Below are positions 14,701-25,600 of a DNA stretch of 64,000 nucleotides, one piece after another; position 1 is the stretch's first letter, and the number at the start of each line of letters is the position of its first letter. A program made the position numbers and the translations under genes. The stretch covers positions 17,694,675 to 17,758,674 of the forward strand of contig NC_058046.1 in the NCBI RefSeq assembly GCF_020085105.1, written 5' to 3'. Source of the DNA: Siniperca chuatsi. Taxonomy: Eukaryota > Chordata > Actinopteri > Centrarchiformes > Sinipercidae. Below the pieces are notes generated by a model, which did no database searches, was not told the origin of the DNA, and worked only from the letters and a program-made list of their open reading frames with translations.

Positions 14701-17700
14701 GCTTAACTATCTCAAAATGTGTTTCCCAAAAATAACAAAAGTTCTTCAGTATTTAGTTCATATGGAAGTTTTAGAAACTTAGTTAAAGTGTCAAAATACA
14801 TTCACCTTGTATATCACCAGACTCCATAAAAATAATAATCACAGAAGCTATTACATATGATAATACATGATTACTTATGCAGCACTGCTTTGAGACAGAA
14901 ATGCCACAAGGCATACCACACTAGAAAAAGATACATATAAGACAACATACTGCACAGCATCCCAAATGATGACCTTTTCAGTGCATTACCTGGGTGGAGC
15001 CTGTCTGGTATAAGGAGAAGAGCTGGATCTGTGAGCAGAGCTACGGTTCATGAAGGACATGCCCAGCAGACGGGCTGAAGACTCGCAGTCCTCCTCATCC
15101 TCGTCTATGTCATTCTCTCCCAGGCCTCGCACAAGCAACCGTGAGCTACGAGGCTCATACACTACCTCATCTGGGTCAAGAGCAGGAAACGTCTGGAGAG
15201 AGCATGTACAGTACACTCTGTTATTCCTCAGTTAAGCTGTGCAGTGTTTCTCATATAATGTTAATAACTGGATTGCCTTCTCAGGTAAAATAATTAGCAC
15301 AGGGTAAGATGTCATATGTGGAGGCGATGAGGAGAGTGAGGACAGAGACAAGAATAATGGAAAATAATCAGGACAGAGAAGAGTCTGTCAACAAAGAACA
15401 GGGCACAGATGGCAGTGAATCATAATGATCTGAGTGTCAGAGAGTGAGGGTGAAAGGTAATGAGGACTGGGGGACAAACTTAAGGTCTATAAGACTTTGT
15501 TTACGAGGCTTTATGATACAGTATGTCTTTCTCACAGAAGCTGAATGTGGAAAAAGGGTCATTGTAGCTCTGAAGAGAAGGATTTTGATACCATTAATAC
15601 ACCAAAGACACATCATCATCATCATGCTAAAATTAAGTTCCTTTTTGCTAGAAGTAATTCTCACCATGTTGACTATAGATAGTTGCAGTTGGCATTTACA
15701 GATGAAAGCACTTGTGAGAAATGTGATCAGTAGTGCAAATATGCATTTTGATATATGCAAATTATTGAGCCAGGCTGGTCCTTGAAATAAAGGCATACAT
15801 AGCATGCATGGCATAAGATGACATGAGCATACCGGAAATGCAGTGGAGTCTTTGGCCAAATCCACAACATCAGGCTCTTCTTCAAACATGCTGTTCTCAA
15901 TCATGTTCCTCGGCAGGTTGGCACGCTCTACGACACACAGAGGAAGAGAAATCAGACAGGATTGTCAAAATGGGATATAAAAGAGGTGAGAGAGAGAACA
16001 GAATCCAAATGGTTGTATACATTGACACACACACACACACACACACAGTACAGTATGTTAACATATGCGCTTTGTTTTTGTAGTTTCAGAGCTTAGTGGA
16101 GAGTAGTGGCAACAAGCCATTTTTCAACACAAAGCCTTGTTATGCTTGTTATTGTCACCTAATGTGCAAGCAATATGAAGCCTCGTTTAATAAAGCACTG
16201 CCTGAGTTACTTCAGTTTCCTGTTACTAAACCTCCTACAGTATTTCCTAGTACTTTGACCTACATAGAACGGGTTCATCAGGCCAGTGAAACAGCTACCT
16301 TAAAGCACTGGTATTACGAAAAGATAGGAATCGCTGTATTTCCTTCACAGTTTATTCATTTAACTGCAGTGTCAAAAAACAACTGACAAAGTGCCCTCAA
16401 AACTAAGAAAAAGCAAATACAATGAATATTCATCATCTGGCCATGTCACATGCTACTGCAGTTTACAAAAGCCTGCATTTCCACAAACTAACCTGCGTCT
16501 TCAGCATCATGAGAAGAGTTATGCCTTGTCTTACAAAATCCATGTGATTTTATGGCAGCCGGATTCTCCCCTCAGTAATTCTTGAAACAATCAGAGGCAT
16601 GTTCAACTTCCTAATTCAATAATAACGAAAGTAGTAAAACACAGTGCAATGCAAGTCTCCCGTTTTGCCTCACGTTCCGGTCATGCTTTTACAGGCTAAA
16701 GACAATGCCTTTTCAGTCTCAGTTGGTGATGGATTTGAGTGGAAAGCACCGAAAGACAGTAAACACCTACAGAAAACACAGAGTTCATACAGAAACAATG
16801 ACACCAAACAAAGGTAAGCTTTAGCTCCCCAAAAGGAAGAAAAGAGTCCAGAAATGCACAAGGTGAATTTAGTTACTTATCTGTCCTGTACAGTGTTTTT
16901 GATATAACTGTATGGGCTGTCACTGTGTCTCTGTCTGGACCACATTGCTGTGATATGAATGTCTATTAATAGGCAAAGAGCTAAGTAGTAGGTAATGTGT
17001 AATGTGCAGAGGAGGATATGATAAAAATAAGACCCACAAAAAACACATCACACTTGACTGATAATGATTGCCTTCTAACAGCTGTGGGATATTAAGTTAT
17101 TTCATCTGCGCAGGATGACAGATAAGAGAGGCAGTTGATGTGATGGTTATTATCTAGACTACAATTAGAAAACACAGCAAGCAAATGTAAATAACCAACA
17201 ACTCTAGCACTTTCGTCAAGCTTGTATGTAAATACAGCAGTAAGGCATGTTATCAGCTGACTGCTCTCTTCCTGTTTACGCAAAACATTTATCAACCCTA
17301 CTTTAGAGTCATAGAAATATAGTTAAGTGTATGTGTCTGACTTTAAAAGGTGTGTTCATTAATTCAACCCAGGTAAGAACAGACAACAGACCCACTATTT
17401 AGAAGAAGAACTGAGCTGCAATACTGTTATTGGTTGGTTGGTCACTAAAAACAAATGGGAAGGAACCCTCTGCTAATGTTGTCTCATCATTATCTGATCA
17501 AAATATGATTGTGAAATGTGACTTAAAAAATCACTATGTCACAACAAACAAGCGCACACACACAAAAAACAGGAAGTCTAACTGCTGTGATTTGGTGATC
17601 ACTTCTTCCAGGTTGAGACCATAACATCGACCGAGGAGAGACTCAGCTTTCCTGAGAGCTGTTATAGTGTGTGAATTGGCCATTTTGTTTGTTTTAATAA

Positions 17701-18320
17701 AGCCCTGCACGAAATGGGATCATAGCAGAAGTTATAAAGCAGCTGGCTGCTGGTTGCCTGAGCTGAGCATGACTTATCAGCTCTCCACACCAAGATCAAA
17801 CACAGATATTATCAAACAGTGCTGCTGTGTTTTAACAGACAACTTGAGTCTCAACGGTGGCATACTATGCTTCTGTCAAGAGTCTCAAAACGGCCATTGT
17901 CTAAGCTGTTAGAAATGTGTTATTGACTTTGTTCAGGTCAAATAAAATCAAAACGTTACATAATTAAACAGCTCATTCTGAGTTGTGCTTATGGGGAAGA
18001 GATAGTCATGTGCAGTAAAATGTTATCATCCCACTGCAGGACCGTCAACATACATTGCATTTAAGTTAGCTTCTTCTCTTCCCTCAACTGTAAAAAAAAA
18101 GAGACCAGTCACTCAGAAAGCGTAAAGGTAGCTTTCATTTAGCTTGTCAAAAGTGAAACCCACCCCTCTCAAAATATGCCCTCGGGTGAATGTCACTCCC
18201 AGTGAACTTGCTGCTAATATCCCGTTATTTATTAGCTGGCCTGCTGCGGTTAGCTTGCTGTTACTGTAACGTCTACTATCTTCCTTTCTTACCTGTATTG
18301 TTACTGTCAAAGGGATCCAT
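5749..18320 (-). CDS. lnpep: leucyl-cystinyl aminopeptidase (IRAP/oxytocinase), complete, 22 coding exons
   Basis: Type II membrane zinc aminopeptidase of family M1. It cleaves peptide hormones (oxytocin, vasopressin), trims endosomal antigenic peptides and traffics with GLUT4 vesicles in mammals. Coding exons, 5' to 3': 18320-18293, 15927-15833, 15192-14990, 13800-13689, 13521-13264, 13049-12859, 12610-12472, 11643-11509, 11362-11242, 11144-10993, 10896-10783, 10675-10544, 10376-10242, 9612-9452, 9378-9290, 9181-8998, 8845-8689, 7979-7801, 7642-7481, 6382-6242, 6126-6045, 5880-5749. The phases join into 1033 aa (human 1025). The start MDPF resembles human MEPF. The cytosolic tail keeps the block [20 protein letters not shown], dileucines at 60-61 and 83-84 and an acidic cluster between them. 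The membrane segment is about 119-139. Catalytic features are GAMEN 438-442, HELAH 473-477, third zinc ligand Glu496 and Tyr558. The C-terminal helical domain ends in RKWL-stop. Nothing is broken. Exon 1 carries only 28 coding bases, so the start exon is the least certain part. Identity is secure from near-colinearity with human LNPEP. Confidence 0.97.
6883..7143 (-). pseudogene. 261-bp duplicate of lnpep exons 21-22 inside the intron between exons 19 and 20
   Basis: Bases 6883-7143 read identically to 5856-6116, in the same orientation and offset by 1027 bp. The copy carries 72 of the 82 bases of exon 21 (its acceptor and first 10 bases are missing), the whole intron between exons 21 and 22, the exon 22 acceptor and the first 25 bases of exon 22. 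It breaks off before the rest of exon 22, so it cannot encode the normal C-terminus. I saw no mismatch, which points to a very recent event or an assembly artefact. The retained exon 22 acceptor could in principle be used as a cryptic splice site in lnpep pre-mRNA. Confidence 0.9.
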
Positions 18321-18439
18321 GGTAGGATATCTCAAACAACTCCTCGCCTCCAAAACAAGGGAACCTCTACAGCAGCTCGACAGACGTGATGTTTTTCTCG
18401 CTGGCCACAGCCCACCGCAGGCTATCAGACGCTCACAAT

Positions 18440-18560
18440 AAATAACGTTAGCAGCCTATCCCCACTGCACTAACGTTAGCTACGTAGTTGCTAGCTTGGA
18501 ACTAGCCAACTTCTGACAATTGTAACTGACTGAAAGACATTCAGTTTGCTAACGTTAGCT
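18440..18560. promoter_or_regulatory. cluster of palindromic GCTAACGTTAGC motifs upstream of lnpep
   Basis: TAACGTTAGC occurs at 18443-18452 and 18471-18480, and the full 12-base palindrome GCTAACGTTAGC at 18548-18559. All lie within 240 bases upstream of the lnpep start codon. The repetition is seen directly; a promoter role is inferred. Confidence 0.45.
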
Positions 18561-18837
18561 GATTTGCATAACTTTATCGATCATAGCTGTCTTGCGGACT
18601 AAAACGTGAGTACGGTGGAATTATCTAAAAATCGGACCTTACGCTAAAAATATGTAAACAAATCTTACTCTAAATGCCCGGTGAACTAACGAACGAGCAA
18701 ATGAGACTTTCCTTCCTCCCTGACCAGTTGTTGACAACCTCCCATCAATTTACAATACTGGCATCCTATTGGATGTTACCACCGGGGGGCGGGGCCAGGG
18801 CACATGATAGGCACATCAACACACACATGCATGTTTC

Positions 18838-19172
18838 TCACTATACATGTGAGGACATTGTATTTTTTTTACAGTCATACCATGGCGGTCAAACCTAACC
18901 GTAATATGCTTAACCTTAACCCTTACCCTAAACTCAACCTATTTACGGTTCTTACCTTAACCCTGAAATCAAGTCTGACCCCTCAAGTAAATGGTTAAAA
19001 TTACGAATATCACACACACTTTTTTTTTACTATACTTGTGAGGATATTTCATAGTTTTATATTCATTCCATGGAGGCCAACCCCAACCTTAACTCCAAAC
19101 GTTACATGTATAACCTTAACCTTAACCTATTCATAGCTCTTACCCGGGTCTTAACCCTAAAATAAATAGTAA
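18838..19172. repeat. two diverged copies of a GTGAGGAC / TTAACCC-rich dispersed repeat
   Basis: Copy one (about 18840-18985) and copy two (about 19030-19172) both start CTATAC(A/T)TGTGAGGA, share a CATTCCATGG-like middle and run into CCTTAACCCTA-rich sequence. It is the same family as 47862-48047. The telomere-like TTAACCC units belong to the repeat, not to a telomere. Confidence 0.65.
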
Positions 19173-19655
19173 ATATGATGAATACCAAGCACACACACAC
19201 ATGCACACGCAAGCGTTGAATAGACGAAATGGTTGTACTTAACACAAGGAGTTTCAGTTAAAACAACACACACAAAGGTGCCAGGAGGTACAATGAACCC
19301 TTTAATTGCCTATTTAAGAATCAGTTTACACAGCATTTGTGTGTCACTTTGGAATGAATCTCTCTCTCACACACACACGCGCACACACATAGCGAGAGAC
19401 AACACAATATTCTTGGTACACACACAGCTCCTCACACACACCCTACTACTGCTCAGCTGCCAGTTCTACCAATAACATTTTTTTTTGTCTAACAAATAAG
19501 TCCCCTGAAAATAAAATAAAAACGCTCTTTTAAATACAAAACTATCATCTTTTCAGTGATGTCATGCACATTATAATTTGCAAATAAAAACACATATTCA
19601 AAAAACCTTTCAAACATCCCCTATGTGGTGTCACCACCTCTCTTTCTGCTGCCTT

Positions 19656-22600
19656 TCATTTAATTTGCTTGTTCAGCCAGTTTCTCAGAGTCTCTAGATT
19701 CCTCTGAACCCAGCGAACATTTTTCTGCACGTTGTCCAGGGCAACCTGAGTAGCTCTCAGCTGAGACGCCTGTTCTTTGATAGACTCAAAGAACATCTGC
19801 ACCTGGGGGTCAAACACACATATGTTTACAAAAACATCATACAACTGAAAATTTGACCCAAAAAAATGTAAATTCACAGACATTTCCTCTTTCAGTTGAA
19901 GTCACAGTTAGATTTGCAACAAGGTTAGCACACATTTGTTAATGCTTAGGGTTTTACAGATATGTCTTTTTAGGTCAGTACAACACTATTGTACAATTGA
20001 AAACAATTTTGTAAGGGTCTTACAACAAATGCAGGTGCAAAACAGGTTAGGTTTCTCAGACATGTCATTTTAAAGTGTTTTAGGACCACAGTACTCTGAT
20101 TTATCACTAATTATCATCTCAATCACTAATATTGCTGATATTGCCAATACCAGCCAATGCAAATAGCATGTTGAAATACTGGTGCATCTCTAAATTGCCT
20201 TGTAGAATATAGATGAGTTCAAGATATAAGAGCACATTTACTTCAGTGAGTTCCTCTGGAGATGAAAACTGGCCTGTGGTGCCAATGATGATGTTTCTAA
20301 TACAAAATGAGCCCAACTGGAACCTGCAGAGCAGAAAGACAACAGAGAGGACAGTCACAGACTAATATCTCTTCCTACATATGCACTCACTGATATTTAG
20401 GGCTTTCATAGGTGTGGCATAAACTACCTAATGTGTTGCTTGTGGTATAATCAGGTTAAAAACCTGTTCCACTTTTTATTGAATGGCACGGAAACCACTA
20501 AAAAGGCATCCAACTCACAAGACCAGCTTGATTTGAGTATATATACTTGTTAAGACATTATTATGTTTTAAAAAGGTAAGGAAAACTGCATTTCCATAGC
20601 ATCACATGGTTTTACAGTATTATGTCATTCACAATGTCTCCATTATGTTGTACTAACTTTTGAACTAGTGTGTCCCAGTTCTTTTTGACAAAGTTCCAGG
20701 CAAGGTGATGTCCCCGCGGGTTCCTGGCCACCATCAGGATAAGAGAGGACAGGTCCTGGGATCGAATCATCTTCCCTTCCAGACCTAGCTCCAGCAGTCT
20801 GCAATGTAAACACACACAATATATAACTGCCATCATTTGAAGAGCCTCCAGTGAAAGTTTAGCTTATCTGTAATATAGACATAAATATTGGATATCGGTT
20901 GGCAGCAGTGCTGTGATACAATACCCCATGTTTGCCACATGGTGGCAGCATTAACTGTGTGAAAAATGTAATATGGAGAAAATGCACCTATGTAGTTTGT
21001 TTGTGTCTCTCGTGCAGGTCAAGGCAAACAGGATTTTGCTTTTTTGTGCTGCAGAGAGGGAGATGTTGTATGTGTGTAAGAGCGAGGCCCAGCCGTGGTC
21101 TTCCTGAGCTCCAACTGAATACACTGTCGTTGCCACGTCAGTGGGCAAGCTAGGGTAAACGCAAGCAGAGATGTGCATATTAGGGACGTGATGAAATATA
21201 CAATTATATGGTCCAGCCTAGCACAGGGAATAGCTGCTGTTTATGTAAATCATATTGGTGGTTGTTGACTCATAACATACATCATTACCAGTCAACAACT
21301 GCCAATTTAATTTAAAATATAATTTAGACAGACATACTTGAGTGTACCGTTGGACTGAAGCCAGTCTTTGAAGCTCTGACGTGCCCGCTGCAGACAGGGA
21401 GGGTCATCCAGGTGGCAAGCCAGTGACAGGACCTCTGACCTCAGCCGTCGCTCGGACACAGAGCCACTGTCGCTCCACGTCTGCTGGTCAATGACAGCAC
21501 GGAAAAATCGCAGGATGTACATCTGCACCAAAGCACACAGAGAAAAAGCATCTCACATGAACTCTCAGCATTTCATACTGACATTGGAATAAATATGATA
21601 CTAAATGTGTACTCTTGTCTTCTTACGCCAAGATTGCTTGTTAGATCAAACTCATTCCTTTTCTCAATCAACTGATAAAAGCCCTCCAGATAGCCCAGGC
21701 CTTGGAGGAGAGGCACAGTGTGTGTCTCCAATCGCAGGTAACCAATCAGGTCTAAGCCTTTAGTGAGCGGCAGATGACCTGCCCTTTGGAGACATACAAG
21801 AATATTTGAAAGGTTAGGTGCTATTTCAGGTGGGAGGTTGTGTTGCTGTTATGTGTAACTACAGACATGCAGAAAAAAAACACTGTCTCTTGTTCTCTCA
21901 CACAGATCCACAAACACATAAACACACATATCTGCTTACGTGACTAATTGAAAGACATTGTGTATCAAGTGAGTCCTGTCTTTGTAGCTCAGAGCAGTGT
22001 GGTTTTCCAAAAGTATTTTGGTCATCTCGTCCCAACCACCGTCCTCGTAATGAACCACATAATAGCCTGTCATGTCAGTGTTTACTTTCAGCCAGCTGAC
22101 TTCCTCTCCTATATGTATACTGTCTAAATGAGACATAAATAGCAAAAGAGTGAATAGAAAACAATATTATGGCAAAGCAAAAGATATGTATGAATTATAT
22201 TTGGCATATTCTCTCTTCCCTGTTACCTGTGCGTGTTGTCATCAGGTGTCTGTGGATGGTGCTGGAAGCATCTGTCTTGTATGTCAGAGGGATATGCCAA
22301 AGGAAACTATACAAGAGAAGGGTATCATTTTAAAAATGTAAAACCTACTGCTCAAACCTGAGAGTTATTTAAAATCACAATAGTCTTGGAAATAACAGAT
22401 GAGTAGCTGCAAGAGTAAAAAAAAAACAGAGTAGAAGAGCAAGGCACAGTGTGAAAAAAAAAGTAAATTAAATAAAAAAAAACTGTACAAGTGCATGTAC
22501 ATGCTCACCCCTGTTGCAATGTGGACCAGAGAGGGTCTGAAGGCAGCATTGTCCTCAGGAACCTGTCCTGTCTAAGCAACAGACGAGGCCCCTTCCTAGT

Positions 22601-25600
22601 TACAGTTACCAAAGGAATACCTTTCTGCAGAGTCCAAGTGTTCATCATGGCTGTCAGGTTCAGGTGTTCCCCTGCAAACAGGTACTGTAGGAGACAATCG
22701 GAGATCAATACATGCAACCACACCATGTCACAAAGTAAAAAAATAATCCTCTAAACGGTGTGAAACATTTTAAGAGAAAACCCATGTAGAGGGGTCAGTG
22801 AGATGTTTAAATGTTACTCACTGCATTCTTGGAGGCCTGGCTGCTGCTGTAACAGTGTTTTCCTGAGATGAAGTCCTCCTCTGAGCATGTCTGAGAAACA
22901 AAATAAAATAGAACATTTCATTTTTTCCCCAAGATAAATTTCTATTAAAGGATCATAAACATTATTTGCAAATCACATCTACCTTACGTTGCTGCTGACC
23001 ATAGTACAAGATAGTGTTTAAGAATTTGAATGTGATCTTTCTACCTTCATGGCAGCTGTTGGTTCCAATTCAATTCTGTACAGTAAGAAAATTAACATGC
23101 TTGAGATTGGTAATGCATCAAAATGAACACCATGTCTGCTTTTATTTTTGTCAATGTTTTGTTATTGATGCATGGCAAGGCGGTGAATTCTTTTAAAATC
23201 ACTTACAATTGCATTACTGGGCAAAGATAACTTTGATGGCAATAAAAACAGACATAAAGTTCACTTTGATTCATTACCTACTTTAAGCAACTATGAAGTC
23301 TCAGCAACTTGATTTATGCACCACAATGAAATGAATGGGAAACAGTGACTGTCTGGAAGGAGGGAAAACACAAATCAAAAATCTAAAACACTACAGTGTG
23401 CAAATATACCAGATTTATAATATATGGGCTAAACCTTTTTAAAAAGACCTTTAAAGAACACCCAGACAGAAAAATATGAAATGTATGATTTCTGTAAATG
23501 GATCATTCACTCTCTGTTCTTTGATGATAATTCCAAGATTGTAAAAAGGTAAGAGGATAACATATCTCAACAGGTGCAAGCTTCTTGCTCTATTGTGATC
23601 AAGCAATGAAGTTACAGACCAAATTCAAATTCAAATACAATTCTGTCAGGTTGTCCCTTTTTGATTTACAGGAATATGACAAAGGACTACACAGTGAATT
23701 TCACAATTAACAAAATTAATTTGTGTTTGTACATTGGCAAGACTGTCCCACAGGTCCTGGTTGCGTGCATTTCTGTAGCTGTATTTGCGGAGGTATCGTA
23801 CTATACCACTCTGGAACACGTCATCTGTCAGAAAATGTCGCAGCATGTGCAGGACACATGCTCCCTGGTGGGTGAGAGAGAAATGTTTATTTAACCAATG
23901 GGCCACAACAGGTTATGCTGTAGGTTGGTGTCGAAGCAGTTTGAATGTTGTTAGTCATAAATGTGAAAAAGATTAGATTTGCTGTTACAATATCAATATA
24001 GAGATCAATAGTTATACAGTCACAAGTGTGTGTTTGGAGGCTATTTTCCTACTATTTCAAACATGACCAGGCCAACTGTTTAAAAAAACAGAAATATCTT
24101 CTTTTTTTTTACATTGACAATGTCTGTTTTATTCATCCCTGATTTTGCAGATAATAAATTTGCACATATTATATACTCATAATGAATTGCCATTATCAGT
24201 TGTGTAACCCTCTTTGTCACTAGGCACAACACATGTACTGTATGAGACTGAAAGCATACTTTGTCATAGGAGACTGTGTCAAACATCTGTTTGATCTGTG
24301 TGGGGTTCTCTGCTGGGCTGGATATTGGCCGAGAAGAGTTCAACGAATCATGACCAACTGCTGCAAAACAGGTGTACAGTAGATATTCCTCCTGCAAGAT
24401 TGTGCACAGAACAAGATCATCAGTACTCTCTCCCAGGCTTAATATTAATCTACCATTATTAATCCATTAAGTCGATTCTCAGACTAAACAAAGCTCATAC
24501 CACTTTGAGGTCGGGGTAGGTGGCCTCGACTGAAATGTACTCCATGTATCTGGCAAATCCTTCATTCAGCCAGATATCGTTCCACCACTCCATTGTCACC
24601 AAGTTACCAAACCACTGCAGGCAAGATAGATTTAGAATTTCAAAATTCACTAACTACTACTAAAGATAAACAAACATTTAATCCTGTATGCCATTAAAGT
24701 GCAGACACAGTGTCCCACTCTCACCTGATGGGCAAGCTCATGGCCGATCACCATAGTAACCCAGAGTTTATCAGAAACGGAGGAAGTGAGGGGATCAAAG
24801 AGAAGGCTGGTCTCTCTATAGGTGGTCAGACCCCAGTTCTCCATCGCACCAGACTGGAAGTCTGGGATGGCTATCAGATCTGAGAGAGGGAAAACATAGG
24901 GCAGGGAACAGGAAGTGACGGGTAAAGAGGGGGAAATGACAGACACTCTGTGACAAAAATCTGAAAAACTGAACAAAGGATACCTTGTTTGGGTAGAGGA
25001 TAGTGGATGTTGAAATACTCCTCATAGAAGTCTAGCATTTTGACAGCAACCTCCAGTGCATAGCGGGTTTGCAGCCACTTCTCTGGGGTGGCATAGATGG
25101 ACACCTACAGATACACACAAGTGCATGAAACACAAAAAAATTTGTCTTTGAGAAAGTAATATTGTTGGCAAGAAATGAAAGAAATTAAAATATTGTCAGG
25201 AAACCACACCTGCACCCCAGAAGATGTTGTTGCAGTGACAGATTTGAAGTCACAGATGACAAAAGCTACGAGGTACGTGCTCATCTTTACACTTGCATCA
25301 AACTGGTCCTCAAGCAGGCCATTGTTTACTTCAACTGTCTTGACCTGAAATACACAAACAATTCAATGCAGCCATTTTTCACACACATTAGAACATGTGT
25401 GATAATTATAATAATAATAAAACTATATTTATAGAGCACTTATCAAAACAAAGTACAAAGTGCTTCACAACAAGAGAAATAAAATACCACAGTGAATGAC
25501 GAAATATTAAGAAATAAAATACATAAAATACACAAAAGCAATAAAATAAACAATAAAATAAACAGCCAGTTCAGGTAAAATCAGGATATGCTTTCAGATA

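Larger units (their letters stand above)
18321..19655. other. lnpep upstream / erap2 downstream intergenic segment
   Basis: The 1.3-kb spacer contains the lnpep 5' flank with three copies of TAACGTTAGC, two diverged copies of a TTAACCC-rich repeat, CA microsatellites at about 19190-19200 and 19365-19390, and the erap2 3' UTR. A possible minus-strand ATTAAA polyA signal lies near 19299. Confidence 0.5.

Noticed and set aside
15437-15904. 155-aa minus-strand open frame overlapping lnpep exon 2
   Set aside because: Reads through the donor into intron; only 15833-15927 is supported as exon.
18890-19160. Interstitial telomere repeats (TTAACCC units)
   Set aside because: Units are irregular and embedded in a dispersed repeat also found at 47862-48047.
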